64,000 bases of DNA from Salvator merianae (GCA_003586115.2 QVOM02000053.1:5189316-5253315); one strand, 5' to 3'; positions 35,301-48,773 are shown, counted from the first letter of the stretch. Notes: generated from the sequence alone by a model not told the origin. A program made the numbers and translations.

Positions 35301-37009
35301 TCAGATCAATGGCCTGTTCCTGACATTTTCCCTTAAAATGTGATACAAATTATATTTCTATTTAAATTATAGAGACTATTTATAAATGTTTATGTCTTTA
35401 AAAACTATGGGAGATTTTACATGCACATCTCCAAGTGCAAATGTATGAATGCCTACCCTTATGTAAAAGCTGTCATACTTGCAACTGGAAACAAAATCTT
35501 TGTATGGCATTATCTGAAGTTCATGTTGAATTGGACAATATCTAAAGAAGTGAAGAAAGGGAGTATGTGGTACTCACTAGATATACTGAACCAGCACATT
35601 TAGAATAGATTTTTCAAATAACAATCTGTTGCATCAGTGTGTTCATTTCCAGATTTTGCAATCACATGCCCAAATGCATGCCAGCACCATGAAAAAAGAA
35701 ATAAAATAAGTCCACACCAGAAGCAAGTTTTGTACAGATCGATTTCGTTATACTAAACTTTTTATTTTCTTCTCTTTATGAATAAATATTTCCAAATTGT
35801 GAAGGCTTATCTCCTAATTTTTGCAAAAGGGAACAAGAAGCAGCCCAACTCTTGATTTCTTTTCTCTAATCTAAAACTGTATAAATTTTTAAGTCCGCTT
35901 AAAAAAACACACAAACAAAAAGCAAAAAAACTGCTTTGAAATGACTTTCACCTCGTTGCAGAATTCTTTCCAAATTTAGACACACCAGAGAAATAGTAAC
36001 TGAGAGGAAAGTATTTTCTCATAGAAACTATTTACAATCTTGCTGTAGGTTTGCAGTTTCTATTTTATAGTGCAAAGCAAAAATGACACATCCAAAATAT
36101 AGCTAGTAAATACTGTAATGAAAACAAATGTGTTAAAATATACACTGAGGCCCAATTATAGAGTCATTATGGTACTTCAGCGGAATGTTCTGTGTATGTT
36201 ATATGATTACAGAATTGTGCCACTGAGGATTGATATAATAACAATGAAGACCTTTGCAGGCATTGCAGGACGCAGCTGGTAACTACTTCTCATGTTACAT
36301 GCTTCTCTGCTGTTGCCAGTGTAAGTTATTATTGATAATATGTGCCCAGGTCTTTCACATATGCTGAATTTCCCCGTTCATTTCCTTCTCTACAACTTAC
36401 TTAATAAAGCACAGCATTGTTTCCTAGCCAGATACCCCTGCTTATTCTATCCACCTCATTACACCCATAGCTTTAATCCATACAGAGAGTTTTTTCTATA
36501 AGTGGACTTCCAAAAGCATTACAGTTGACATGCCTCTCAGGTCTACTGGTGATCTTAAATGGAATCTCCTTGAGAAGATCTCCCTACCACACTCATTTCT
36601 GTGGGCCTTCCTTGCCACCACATCACAGCTGGTCAACCAGCCCTGACATGACCCTGAACACAAGAAATGTGCCATGGGCTGAATATTTCATCCAGGGGCA
36701 GAGGACAACATGTAGACAGCACAACTGTGACACCCTACCCTTCCCAGGGTAGGGTTTTGTGTTTTTTTTTAATAGTTTGTGCTAAACAGATATCCTTTAT
36801 TCAGATGGGCATGGCAAGGTCAGACTTATAATTACAAAAAAGACTTTCTCCTCAGTACTAAGCACAAATATACCCAACACTCACTGCCCCTTCTTTCATT
36901 CACACTGCTAAACATTCACACATTTCCCTTCCATGTTCCCTAAGTTAGCTACATATAACCACCATGAACTATAGCCCATATACTATGGCTATGGTGTGAC
37001 TAAATATTT
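32378..37009. other. No gene seen; minor simple sequence
   Basis: It includes an A-run near 33398-33410, a G-run near 33880-33890 and a GC-richer patch at 34715-34850 with ATGCCATGGA duplicated. A perfect 9-bp hairpin lies at 36732-36755 (ACCCTACCC / GGGTAGGGT). Donor-like GTAAGC at 35167 has no convincing acceptor partner. Confidence 0.45.
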
Positions 37010-37325
37010 AAAAAAATCAATTTGTTTTCAAACAGAAATCTGCGTTTTCACTTCATCAGTGAATTTCATTGTTGAAAATGCATTTTTTTGCATTGGTTTT
37101 TGCATTTTTCGCAATATTTTCTCATTGAAAATGCCGTTTTCATGGTTTAAACACAGTGGGAATATGAAAATACAACAAATATTGCATTTGCAAAAGAAGA
37201 GGCTCTTTTGTTTCAATCGAAAACTGAAAATGAGAAAAAGTCATTTTCGTTTCAATGTGAAAAATTTGCAAAAATGAAATTTTGTATGAATTTTTGAATG
37301 CAAATTGAAATTTGCAGATCCCTGT
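37010..37325. mobile_element. MITE-like element ending TGCAGATCCCTG, AAAATG/CATTTT-rich body
   Basis: The body consists of alternating GAAAATGCATTTTT-like blocks in both orientations, with a terminal TTTGCAGATCCCTG. The end resembles that of the GAACC-rich family (TGCACRTCCCT), but the interior differs. It is an interspersed repeat on composition and end motif, with its superfamily unassigned. Confidence 0.45.
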
Positions 37326-38392
37326 TCAAGAATGTACTTACATTCCAATCTTAATATCTCTATTATGTGTATCTGGGTAAACTGCATACTGCTTGCATGA
37401 CCCATTGCTTCTGCAGAATTCAAAACTTAAAATGCTGGTTTCATTACTCTGCTAATCATGTGATGTGAATATTGCCTTTCTTAATTGCAATGAAACGCCT
37501 CCTCTGTGTTTTTAAAGGCTGTTTATTCAGCATCCAAGTCTGATTTTTAGTAACATGTATTGTCTAGTAAAATCAGTCACGCTGGAGTTCATTTAGAGAT
37601 ATAATATAAAATGATGTGACTGATGCAACCAGATGTGACAACTCAAATTTGGCATGACAGGCTGAAAAAAATATGTTGCGTATTACATTGAAAACAGAGG
37701 AAACAATCCACTGGGAATTTATTTTGTTCAAGTTTGTAATTACTGGTTTTTGTTCAGATCATATTCATTTTAATGGATTTGTACAAGAGAAATTCCCAAC
37801 AGGTTGTGCTAGAGCGTAATACTACAACTTGATGAACTTTACAGGAACGGAAAAATAAGGTTTTTTTTTGTCTCATTCTTTTATTGCTTGTATGGATTTA
37901 TTTTGCCAGATAACTACATGACAGTATAAAAATGATCCTCACTGGAGGCTCTTAATGATGTTATTTTGTTTGTTCGCCTCCTTAAGTTCAAATCTGGTTC
38001 CATTTTTCAGGATTTGAACTGCATTTGGACAGATTCAGTTGTATTATTAAGAAGTTCTCCATAAAAGATTTCCCACTGGCCTGCATGGAGGGGGACTTCA
38101 TCTTATTTCCCTCAGTATGTGACATACTAGGTGCCAAAAGAAGATAGACTTTTCTTATACAAAGCTTGTTTGAGGTCTGCCTACACTTCGGCACTGTGAG
38201 TAGCTTTCTTGGCTGAAATCGGACATTTGTACTGGTGCCTTAAGGACAACATGTTGCCGTGGGATTCATGGTTGTGTTTAAGCTGAGCCAAACATATGAC
38301 ATGTCTCAACTACTTTCCTATTAAGCTTCACTCATTGTCAAACCAAAGTTTGTTCTTGTGTCAAAGGGGTTGGAAAAAAGTATGGAGTAAGC
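37326..38392. other. No feature recognised
   Basis: AT-rich, with short open frames only. Confidence 0.5.
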
Positions 38393-38414
38393 AAAAAAAA
38401 AAAAAAAAAAAAAA
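38393..38414. repeat. 22-base A-run
   Basis: Uninterrupted run of A on the plus strand, followed by A-rich AAAAAAGAACAAACAAAAAA. Confidence 0.98.
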
Positions 38415-38463
38415 CTCACAAAAAAGAACAAACAAAAAATGAGTTTAAGTTGCCGGACTTTTA

Positions 38464-39102
38464 TTAGATTACATCACTTAACTCTAAGACTGGGGATGAA
38501 CACAGATATTCAGCAATGTGAATAGTATTGACGAACAGCCGTCTCATCCTTTTATCCTGAAAAACCTCCATGGAGTACATAAACCCAGAGTCAGGTGAGG
38601 AGTAACCTCCACTTAGATCCACACAGAGGGATTGATGGGTCACTCTCTGTTCTACGTTTGACTGAAGTCTCAAAGAAAAGAGCATTATTTTGAAACACAA
38701 GTATAATCCATAGTGCTCCTGGCTTTTGTGGAATGACAAGAGAAAGGGTACCAAAAACCGTTACCTCTTCCTCCTAAGATCTGCAGATAATACTTAAACA
38801 TTAGGACAAATCGATTTAAACCAGCTCTGTTTTTCACAACATCCTCTGAGTGCCAAGTCATGTCAAGGGTGAAGGGATCTTCCGGGATCCCACAGGTTGA
38901 AGCCAGCTTAGACAGAGAGTTTCCAATCATAAGGAACAACTCTGGTCACATATGAAAAAGTGAGCTGCAGTGTATTTGGAGTGTAGTATTGGAAGGTAAT
39001 AGAAGGAATGTAAACCTTTATTACAATCACAGAGTTTGTCTCTTTGTCTGTAGCTTCACCATAAGAAAACTGGAATAGAATAGTAAATATTAAACTGTGG
39101 TT
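38464..39102 (-). pseudogene. Decayed coding sequence of unknown origin, three frames
   Basis: Three minus-strand open segments overlap and follow one another. A runs 39102-38911 (includes SVIVIKVYIPSITFQYY and SYVTRVVPYDW). B runs 38945-38688 (includes GIPEDPFTLDMTWHSEDVV and FKYYLQILGG). C runs about 38754-38467 (includes YSMEVFQDKRMRRLFVNT). Each reads like ordinary protein rather than low-complexity sequence. The A-to-B and B-to-C hand-overs imply frameshifts. The C segment ends in a stop overlapped by AATAAA (minus strand). In the stretch after B, another frame is also open, so the true reading frame there is uncertain. No family is recognised. It could be a degraded host gene, a transposon gene or an old viral insertion. 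It lacks a sense-strand poly(A), so a processed copy is not supported. Confidence 0.4.
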
Positions 39103-39189
39103 TTAGGGTGTTTGTACCTTGACAGGTCCTCACCTTTGGTGCAACAGTACCACAGCACTTTATGTTTTGGGGAAACAGACTATATCAAA

Positions 39190-39460
39190 ATTATTCTATT
39201 CAACGCTGATTCAAACTAAACCACTCACTGTTCAAAAGGGTCTGCCTTGATTTAAACTGAACCACACAATCTTCAATCAAACACGACTGAACCAAATGGT
39301 TCAGTTTGAACTACTCTAAAACAAGCCTCTCTGACTCCCCCTTTTTTTTACAAGCAAGAAATGTCCGTGAACTGTTTGAATTTGATCTAGAACCAAGTCA
39401 ACACATTCAACTTTAATCTAGATCAAACGGAACCTTTGATTTTGAGTTTGTGCACGTCTT
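39190..39460. mobile_element. GAACC-rich MITE-like element, end TGCACGTC
   Basis: TTTAAACTGAACCACAC, ACTGAACCAAATGGTTCAG and related blocks run up to TTTGTGCACGTCTTTG at 39439-39455. The composition and end resemble the 29.35 and 48.8 kb elements. Confidence 0.4.
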
Positions 39461-41784
39461 TGTTCCTGAGGGATTGATTAATTAAGATGTGGGCTTAATC
39501 CCGGTTATTTTTTTGTGTGTCTCTTTGTTTGGAAAGCCAAGAGAACCTGATTGTCCACTTGAAACTGAATTTGGCAAAACAGGGAGTGTTAAAATATCAT
39601 TCTTTGCTTTTGGTGACTTATCTCTTGAAATGAGTGAAAAATGTTTATGACCCTTCAGAAGCTGGGAGAGTTTTCTGGAGTATATACTGCTGTGTCGAAA
39701 AGGTAGAGGAAAACCTTTCCTGCTGTTTTGCTTTTGTGAAAGTGCAACGTTTTTGTCTGGTTGAGAAGTGCAGTTAGGCTGCTGCTACTTGTAATGCAAA
39801 CCTAAAAAGGAAAGGATTTATCTGATAAACCCTCAGTTTTTAACTGTTCTTTGGTTAGCTACTGCCACCCAAACAGGGATCTTCCTTTATTCACTTTTTT
39901 ACAGTGACCTTATATAACGTGATATATTTGCACAAATAAGCTCAGGCACTTCTCATCTTTTACAATAATAAAGCCTGGGTTTAATGAGTAATATAAGTTG
40001 CTTAATATAATAAGAGCTCTATGAATGTACTGTTTCAATGCATGCTGTTTACTGTATAAACATCAGACGTCATGCAGATTACTAACATAATTTTATTTTA
40101 CAGTTGCTTTCTACAATGACTACAGCTAAGATTATTTCCTATGGGCCTGGCTCTATTAAATCTGACAGACATTTACTACACCTTGTGGAAAGTGCATTTA
40201 AAGAAGGCTCTTTCTTCTTGTGGCCTATCATTAGATGTGTTATTGCCTTGAGCTATGATACAACTAGGCAACTTGTGTAACAGCACATAAGTAAAAAGGC
40301 TTTTGTCTCCTTTCTTCTTTATGTTTCTAGGCAGATCATCACCAGCTCTTACTTCAGATAATTTCTTGGAAGCTGCCACAATATATCTTACCCAGGGAGA
40401 AAATCTCACATATTTCCAATGAGTTTATCTCTCATTTTGTATTCCTTTTCCTGTCTAGCAGTGGAAGTAGGAGGAGCAGAAACCAGATACAAGAGGGTCT
40501 TTCTCATAACCATAGCAACAATAAAACCATAACCACCATTAGAATAATTAAACTTTTTAAAAAAGTTCTTCCCCAATGCCAAACATCTCTTCACTTTATC
40601 CCCATAGTCCTCTAATGGGAAAATGCCCTTCAAAGGCTGCGCAAGAAAACTGGCTTAGGGTTCAGATACTTAAGCAGTTCTCTGGCCTACCTTGCTGTAG
40701 TCTTGGATGAAATGTCATCCTAAGCTGACAGAACCAGCAATCAGATTGATGATCAGCAGGGATAGCAAGTGTTTAAATGATTAACTTTCTCTAGATTCTC
40801 CAACAACTGTCCAAGAACCACCTTCTTGATCATCTTGCCACAGTCCCCACCACCACCAAAAAATAATATTGGCTATCAGAGCCTAGTTCTCAAGGCCTCA
40901 TAAGAAGTGATTGTCTTATTACCTCTTTTGGCCTTAAAGGTGCAGGTTTGATGTGGCTTCCTTGCAAACAAAGACCATACAACATGCTGTTAGCAGGGGT
41001 TGTTGTTAGGAGTCATTGAGCTAAAACTGACCCCTGGTGACTGGTCCATGCAGGGTTTTTGCTTTTCAGACGCAAAAGTGGTATGCATATCATTGTGGTA
41101 GATAAGTAGATGAGTATCATCCATTCACGTTTGTTTCCTTGAATCTAATTACACTGCTGCTTTTTTGGGGGGTCCATAAAAACTATTCTCAACACACCTC
41201 AGTTCAACTATAAATATGTTCACCACCATATTCAAAGATCAAGAATGCATTTCAGAGAGATAGCATTGGGTTTCTTCTCTGTCTAATATGAATTTATCGT
41301 TGCTTGTTTGAATATATGTTACTGGCATGGTGAAGCAATTATTCACCATCTCAGAAAATATATCATTTAATGGTTGCAGTGTTAGCTGGAAAGCACAAGC
41401 AACTTCAGTATGGTGGGGATGTGGTAGTAAATCTCAGTTTAATAACAGTTACTGAATGGAAGAAGGTTTGGCGTATATATTTTCATTGCACTGCTTTCTT
41501 CATTTTGCATGAATCATGGTTAAGAAAAGGCTGTAGCTCATGAGGCTTAAACTTATGCTCCAAATTTCTTGCTGGGAACACCAATTCAAAGGGACAGGTC
41601 ATTATGACCCCATCTAAAGAGTATCCTAAGGATGGAAGAGTTACATTTCCCAGCAGCTCAATTCCATCCCATTTTTACTCCAGTGACATTCATTTTGATT
41701 TGTTTTCCTCAGACATTCTGAAAGACTACATAATAGGTCCACATTTAAATTTCAGAAACTGTGGCTTCGCCTGGCTGCTTTGTT
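39461..41784. other. No feature recognised
   Basis: AT-rich, with short open frames only and no repeat family recognised. Confidence 0.5.
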
Positions 41785-41826
41785 TAGATATAGGTATAGG
41801 TATCGGTATAAATATAGATATAGATT
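41785..41826. repeat. (TATAGG/TATAGA)n short tandem repeat
   Basis: Degenerate hexamer array TAGGTATAGGTATCGGTATA followed by TAGATATAGAT. Confidence 0.85.
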
Positions 41827-42279
41827 TCTAATGATGGCACGTGTATTTGAAGCAGGGCAATGACAGATTTGATCTTCATTATTTCTTGAACTTCAGTGTT
41901 AACTCCTGGATGGCTGTTAGCTTTTCCTGTAATCTCATTCAGTGCCTATCCTGGATTTCATTTTAGTATGCACGTCTGTTCAAATTTCACATAAATTTTA
42001 AAATGCATATTTTCACACATCATTTCACCACAATAAAATTGTGACTGCAGCTGCACAGCAGCAGAAAACAAAATGAAACTGTGATATATATTTTTCCCTG
42101 CCTTTTGGGGGCATTTGAGTCATGTAGATCTATCAGCTTTAAGAAAACACCCAATGTACTATAGAAATGGTCTGTATTGCAAAATCTAGGATATTTCTAA
42201 TTTGACTTGGAATTTTACTAGAGCACCTGAGCAAATTTAGGAACATTGGGGCACTATAGTTCCAGGGGTGACACAAATC

Positions 42280-42930
42280 ATTGGTAGCAGATTGATTTAG
42301 CTACAGACTGGCCCAATTTGGATGGATGATATGTGAATTGAACTGAAACATTATCTAAGCTTTGTTCAATCCAAAATGGTCCGTTGATTCAGCAACCATT
42401 ATGCCTTACAGTGAAAGTGAAACTAAAGACTTTCCCCTTCTTGGTTGGTTCATTTTTTAGAGGCAACTTTTTTGCTGATTGATGTATTGATTTAGAGAAG
42501 AAGAGGTGAGAGAATGAGAATTTTTTTTCCTCCTTATTTAACTATGTCTGCACCATTCTTCTGGTGTGGTTGAATAGAAGAGACATGTTTTGCCCCCTTT
42601 CATTTCGGTTGATAGGTAATGTCCAGCATTCCATACTACCCAAATCAGGATTGCTAGGAGTGTCCATAAACACAATGGGGGGATGAAAGTCCCTCATTGT
42701 TCTCTAAGGCTGAATATATTAAATGGTTCAGTGTTAAATCCTGAGATTGAATAAAAACCTAACTGGAAGTTCAGTTGGAACATAGTTCACTGCACTGAAC
42801 CAAACTGAGTGGTTAGTAAATTTGATGTAAGCTGATAATATGTGTTTGGATTCAGGCAGTTTGCTGAAATGGATCAAACTGGGTACTTCCTGGATCAGAT
42901 GTGAACCAAACTACAAAAATCCAAGTATAC
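42280..42930. mobile_element. GAACC/GGTTC-rich element region
   Basis: Scattered AACTGAAAC, GTTCAATCC, GAACCAAACTGAGTGG and GATCAAACTGGG blocks match the composition of the other elements of this type. Boundaries are unclear, and it may be two nested copies around an unrelated spacer (about 42430-42720). Confidence 0.35.
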
Positions 42931-42963
42931 TTGTACTACAATCTGTTAAAAATTTATCCTCAA

Positions 42964-43050
42964 GAGCACAAGATCCTTGCTATATCAGACCAAAGTCCAA
43001 TCTAGCTTAGCACTGTTTTCCACAAATGCCCTGATGGGAAGCCCAAGAGA
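42964..43050 (+). repeat. Squamate-type dispersed repeat (ATCAGACCAAAGTCCAATCTAG), diverged copy
   Basis: The order ATATCAGACCAAAGTCCAAT, CTAG, AGCACTGTTTTCCACAAATG, then GGGAAGCCCAAGAG matches a common reptile repeat. That repeat runs GGATCAGRCCA...GTCCATCTAGTCCAGCAYTGTGTTTCACACAATGGCC, then GGAAGCCC. It is the same family as 57.77 kb. Confidence 0.6.
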
Positions 43051-44874
43051 AATTATGCAGAAGAAATGTGTTTAGTTTGCTTATATAAGGAAGTTCACGG
43101 AATCTGCATTTTCAAATTCCACCTGGCAACAAAAAATGTGCTTCTCTGAGTTTGTGATGCAGCCAAAATAGCATATAGAAAGGAATTGTTCTGGGGGAAG
43201 TGAAATATCAGCATAGCATTCCTTGTATAACATGAACTGCCCATGGCAAAATTGCATTATACCAGTTACTGCCAGCAATGGAAAGCCAGAAGTAAAGGAA
43301 AGTCCATGTTTATGTGATAGAAAGCCAACAGAAAAGGGGAACCTGTGATTATGTGGTGTGGTTCTTCCTCAAGTGGCTTTCATAGTATGATAGTACCTGG
43401 GAATAGACTGTCTAACCAAAACTGTGTACAAAGAGATCACATACAGCAGTTCCTTGTCATTCTTGAGGGTTAGATCTCTAGAAAGAAAACAGGAATTTTA
43501 AATTCTATTGTCTATGGAAAAACAGTAGTTGAGAATGGTGCCTGAAAAACACAAAACTAATAAAAAAATAAAAGAGCTGGGGAATCTTCATCTTGCTTCC
43601 CATACCTGGCAAAGCCTTAGGAGTTGTCAGATAGGCTTTCAAAAAGTAGAAAGTCCATTTAAAGTGCCCTGACTTCTGAGATACCGATGCTGAACAGACC
43701 ACACACAAATGCCCTAGAATCATTTAACAATACACAATTCTAAAAAAATCAATGCAATCTCTCAAATGCATAATTGTAAAGAACTTAGAATGTGGCAGCG
43801 AAAGAAATCTAGAGTAAGAAATATATGCAATACAATTTAAAACAGTTAGAATTTGTTCAGAACGGCAGGTGTTTATGTCAAACTAGTATCTAGGCTACAA
43901 TAGTCCTCAATAATAGAGTATTTTCTTATTAACTAGTTTTAGAAAGTGAAAAGGCTTAAATCAACATGTGAAATGCTGAGGTGCTTTGTAGATATATGCC
44001 AAACTACGCAGAAAAGATGTCTTGACATTTTTTTTTGCTAACAAAGAACTGAATAAGTCTCTGGTACTTTAGTAATATGTGGAAATCTGCTAACATTGTA
44101 ATTCTCAATTGACAGTTCTGTTTAAGGTATTACACAGAAGATGAGCATTAAAGGATTCCTAACAGGAAGTGGAGACTGTTGACAGATGTTCACCTGAGGA
44201 CAGAAAGTATTGGGCTTATCATGCCCGACATCCCTGGAGTGAAGAGACAGAGTCACAAATGTGGGATAAAGCTTAGCTTAAATATTCAAGGCCTACAAAA
44301 AGCGGGAAGTTTGACAGATGTGAGCAGCAAGATCTGTGAGCCCAGCTTTACAAAACATTTTTAGACATTTTTTTAATGGACTTATTGCATTTTAGGAATA
44401 TTCACATTTCTACCTGTTGCTCACTTCAGACTCACCTTTCTTCATCACATATTTTGGTATGATCTACAGCAGATACTTCTGATTAGCCCTGCTTGCTTGC
44501 AACAATGCAATTACATTCATTGTCCCTCTTTGTCAATCACATCTTTTCCCCTGCATTTATTCATATGAATTATTTGTGAATAGGAAATAGATCTTATTTT
44601 TCTAGTAGTTCTTATTTTTCTTTATTGAAATGTTCCTTTCATACTACTTTAATTGCAGAACAGAAAAAGGTGTGCAGGACTGCAGTAGTGTTATTTAAAA
44701 CTAAAACTTTGTCCTTAATCCTTGTTACAGGAACTACTTTATACATGAGTTTAGCACTGTTCCCACATATACACAGGATCTTTGGTTTAGTTTAACTGAT
44801 AATGAACTGGAACTGATCCCAAGGGAGGAGAAATACTTGGTTTTACTATAAAGTTTCTTTATTGCAGCTTAAAT
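43051..44874. other. No gene seen
   Basis: Short open frames, AT-rich, nothing recognised. Confidence 0.5.
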
Positions 44875-44965
44875 GACACACAAGAGATAACTTTATTACA
44901 AAGCAAGTGGCAAAGATAAAGTATGCAGTGAAGATAACAAGCAAGTGGCAACAATAAAACACTTT
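44875..44965. repeat. Local tandem duplication around AAGCAAGTGGCAA
   Basis: ACAAAGCAAGTGGCAAAGAT (from about 44899) recurs as ACAAGCAAGTGGCAACAAT (from about 44937), about 40 bases apart. Confidence 0.6.
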
Positions 44966-46914
44966 CAGTTTGGGGCAAATTAGTCTAATGGTTATTCAAC
45001 TAATAACATTCAAGAACTTATCATGTATTAAGGGAAAATAATAACTACCAACTATGGCAGGGACACAAGGCTTTTTTTGTCAGCCAGAGACCAAGAGTTA
45101 GCTCTAACTCCAATCAGGAGTTTGCAAGGCACAATGCATAGGAATATTTCCTGACCAATCAAAATTTGGTTGCTAATCATGGGTGGTAAGACTCCCATGG
45201 GAAGATAAGTCTAAGTTCTGAACTCTTTGTATCAGGGAAAAAGTGACACCTCAATCCAAGGAACGTTCCCTGCATGATTCCCTCAATCAACTCCTATCAA
45301 TTGCTGCTCCCTGCCTACAAAACAACTGAGCTACTGAAATGAATTGAGGTGACCATGTCAAGCCACAATCTATCTTTTTCACTTGTGGAATAGCTTTCTT
45401 AACTAAAATATCCTTTGAAAAGTATAGGAACAGGAGGAAAGAGGAATATTGCTAAGTGAGAATTGAGAAGGAAAACAGCAGAAAGAGAGGGTGAAGGAAC
45501 TAACTTGGAGCACAGGGAAATGTACCTTTCTCAAGGTCTTCTCTTGCCCAGGGGAGATCTTCTCAGTAATAAGCACAAGCATTCAAACATAAGAGCTAGT
45601 GGGACAGTGTCCTGCTTTTTCCAACAGTTGCCATGCTTGGAGTGACAGGTTTAAAGAATGGGCAGAAGCACTCTGGTCAACTTACTAAATCAGGCTGCAA
45701 CATCTTGGTCTCTTCAGCCTTCTCTTCAGTTATCTCTATACAACTTAATTCTTCTGTCCTCTTTTATTTTCCTTTTGTTGTAAACTAATAGTCCAAATGT
45801 TTTCCTGGTTAGATTCCTGCTTTTTCCAACATCACTGATAAATGTAATTGAATGTGAACAGATGACAAGAGTGGTGTTTTTTAACACTGTAAGTAGCATC
45901 AGTTGATAGTTGATAGAATATTGCTTATAATAAATTCCAAAATGTATTGACGTCAGCGTTGACGGTAAGCAACGGGATGGAGTTAGAAATGATAAAGGAC
46001 ACATGGGGAAAGGGCTAGACTTTGACATATCCACAGATTTCTAGATATTATAAGCAGAATTAAGGTTGTCTACAGCAATTTTAAACACTGTTGTTTTGTC
46101 AAAGCCATGTTAACACCGGGGGAAGAAGAAAGAAATAAGATGTCTAGGGGGATTTAAAGGATGAATATTTTTAGTTATCCACTTGTCTTATCTGTTTTCA
46201 TACATTTGAATTTTGTAGTAATCCAGCAGTCACTGATGGAGTCTGATAGCTTGCTTCTTTAGTAAACAAACATCGGTAGATGCTTGTTCTGTTGTGTACA
46301 TTTTAATGGAACATTTTTCTGGCTCTGTTTCTCTGCTGTTTTTTTTTGTTGTTGTTGTTTATGTATATCAGCAAAGTCAGGGGAAAGTCATGTACCTTTT
46401 CCCACTGTTATATTCTTAACATGAATATTGTTTTCTGTCCTATATCTTTGATATGCTAGGTGTTTGATAATGCCAGAATATAAATCCTTATTTCAAACTT
46501 ATTTACATAGACAGAATTAGTGGCAAGGTTCCTTCAAGGCTTGAACGGTTTGTTAGTAACATCCACTAAATAGCATCTGGTATCAATTTTGTCCTACAGA
46601 CATGCCAGTAGTTATTTAAAGCTTTCATTCTGTGAATTCAAAATCTATTTTTAATGTACTTTTTGTCAACTGGTTTTGTGCCTTTTAAATTAGATTCTGT
46701 CATCTTGAAATACTTCCAGATAGATTTAAATTTAACTAAAGGGGGGAATAGGGAGGTTAAAAACTCAAGGAATATCACTCTCCTGCACCAAATGCCCAGC
46801 ACCATTTTGGAATGCAAAAGATCATTTCCTGCACGTCACTTAATGTAACAGGAACTTTCATTCCCCGACTTCAAAGTTTGTGACCTGAAGTTTGCCTGAC
46901 AAAACAGCTTCTTC
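44966..46914. other. No gene seen
   Basis: Unrecognised sequence with a short (TTG)n run near 46345-46360. Confidence 0.5.
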
Positions 46915-47038
46915 TTCACACATTCAGGCATTGTTATCATTTTAGTGTGTTCATTTTATACTTTGCTTTTTATTGCAGTAACCCACTCTGAGATCTTTGG
47001 ATATAGGGTGAGGTAAAAAATCAAATAAATAAATATAA
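46915..47038 (+). mobile_element. L2-type LINE 3' UTR and (AAAT)n tail
   Basis: CATTCAGGCATTGTTATC leads to CAGTAACCCACTCTGAGATC, then TTTGGATATAGGGTGAGGTA and AAATCAAATAAATAAATA. This is the typical L2 3' end in reptiles, with a short-repeat tail. Confidence 0.75.
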
Positions 47039-47162
47039 GATAGGGGAGGCAGTGCTGAGGCTAAACTCTCAGTAGCACTTGAACTGCTACTGTTCCTGTA
47101 TTTAAGGTTTCATTTAAAAAAGAGAGAGAGATAAGGAAAAACCCACAATTACAGTCTTTCTA

Positions 47163-47200
47163 AACCCTGAGTTCCTTGGATATAGGGTGAGGTAAAAATT
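47163..47200 (+). mobile_element. Second L2 3'-end piece
   Basis: ACCCTGAGTTCCTTGG then GATATAGGGTGAGGTAAAAA, identical over 20 bases to the copy about 177 bp upstream. It arose either from a local duplication or from a second insertion. Confidence 0.65.
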
Positions 47201-47264
47201 TCAGCATTCTGGCCCAATGACTGAAAAGGAATGTAGATGATAGCAAAGAAAACATAGCTATTTG

Positions 47265-47274
47265 GATCTATCTA

Positions 47275-47317
<43 letters not shown>
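47265..47317. repeat. (CTAT)n microsatellite
   Basis: About 13 CTAT (GATA-class) units. Confidence 0.95.
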
Positions 47318-48773
47318 AAATAGTACCAATCACAGATCTAGTCAGCATTTACTCCTCACTCCCTTCACATCAAAGCAACTTAGTATCATCCTTACCTTAA
47401 CATAACAACACTACAGAGCCATGATCCTGCCCATCTGACATCCTTGGAATACTGTGGGCCATAAAATGAAATTCATCATTCCACTTCATCATCTAAACAT
47501 TCCTACATTTCTCTTATATGGTTTCCAGGCTAGCTACAATTATCCATCATACCTTATGGCACAGCTATGTAACTACATATTAAACATATAGTAAAATGTA
47601 ATAATACAAGAAGATCATACTATGCAATAATTATGCAGCAGAGACTAACAAGAACATACAGACACTGAGTGACCTTTGGTCATTACCTCTCAGCTTAACT
47701 TTCCTCAGTAACATTTGTATTGATAAAATAAGAGCAAAGAAAACACGGTGCACTGCCTGGAAGAAAGATGGGAGATACACACCATCAAAAAAAATAAATG
47801 CTCAAAGAAACTGTAAAATACAATTTTATGAAGGGGAAGAGATATATAAGTTTAAACTTTTCCTGTTCTCTCCTTAGCTCTCATATTTCACCTTTTCAAT
47901 AGCTCAGTTTTTTGAGAAACTGATAGGAAAAATGCAGAGAAATTGATGGGAATATGAAAATACAGTGCTCTGGCATTGCAAGAGGAGAAGCTAACCCCAC
48001 ACTGAGCTCAGGTTGGTGGGACAAAAGGATATGATGAATGGAGTCACTAAAAACTCAACAACTCAGCTGCCATATGTGACAGGACATGACAAATCTCTTT
48101 GCATGACCACCAAATTGAAGACAAATAAATAGCTATTCCTTTTCACAAAAACAAGACAATCATGGGCAACTGACTAAATGCATAGCCTCCTAGTAACTCA
48201 CCCACTTTTGTTTTCATTATATTCCATAATGGATAATGCTAAAGAGGAAATCGTTGTCAAATCTGTGAGAAACTAAGTAATGTCAAGAATCCATGGATGT
48301 TAAACACTAACTAAACTGATCTCTGAATGATCAACCAAATATAAAGGAAAGGAAATTGTTCTTCTTTATTTTAATGGTCACAACAGAGTCAAGTATGCTT
48401 AGATTAATAGATACTTCTGTTTTGATCCATGGTCAATATGACAATCCTCAGGTTTCATAGTTTTATTTTTGATATATATTTATTCTGTATCCCAAAGCAG
48501 GAACTGTAACTCTTTGATTGATAAATATATGAGCAAAGGCCACAGTTTATTGGTCCACACATAATATCCACATGGACAGCAGTGACATTATATGAAAGAT
48601 TTAGAATGCTGAATTTTATAGTTTCTTATGCTATGGGACTCCTATAGAACTTCCAAACTTTATTCTATTCAAGTTTGTGTGGCATTGTAACTTCTCAGTG
48701 CTGGTCCATTTGAATTCACAGAAGAAATTCAGACACAGTTTCAATAATTATTGAACACAATTGCTCATAACTT
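47318..48773. other. No gene seen
   Basis: AT-rich, with nothing recognised. Confidence 0.5.

Noticed and set aside
36732..36755. 9-bp GC-rich hairpin followed by a T-run, like a bacterial terminator
   Set aside because: The context is vertebrate nuclear DNA, so an intrinsic terminator has no role there, and no transcription unit ends here.
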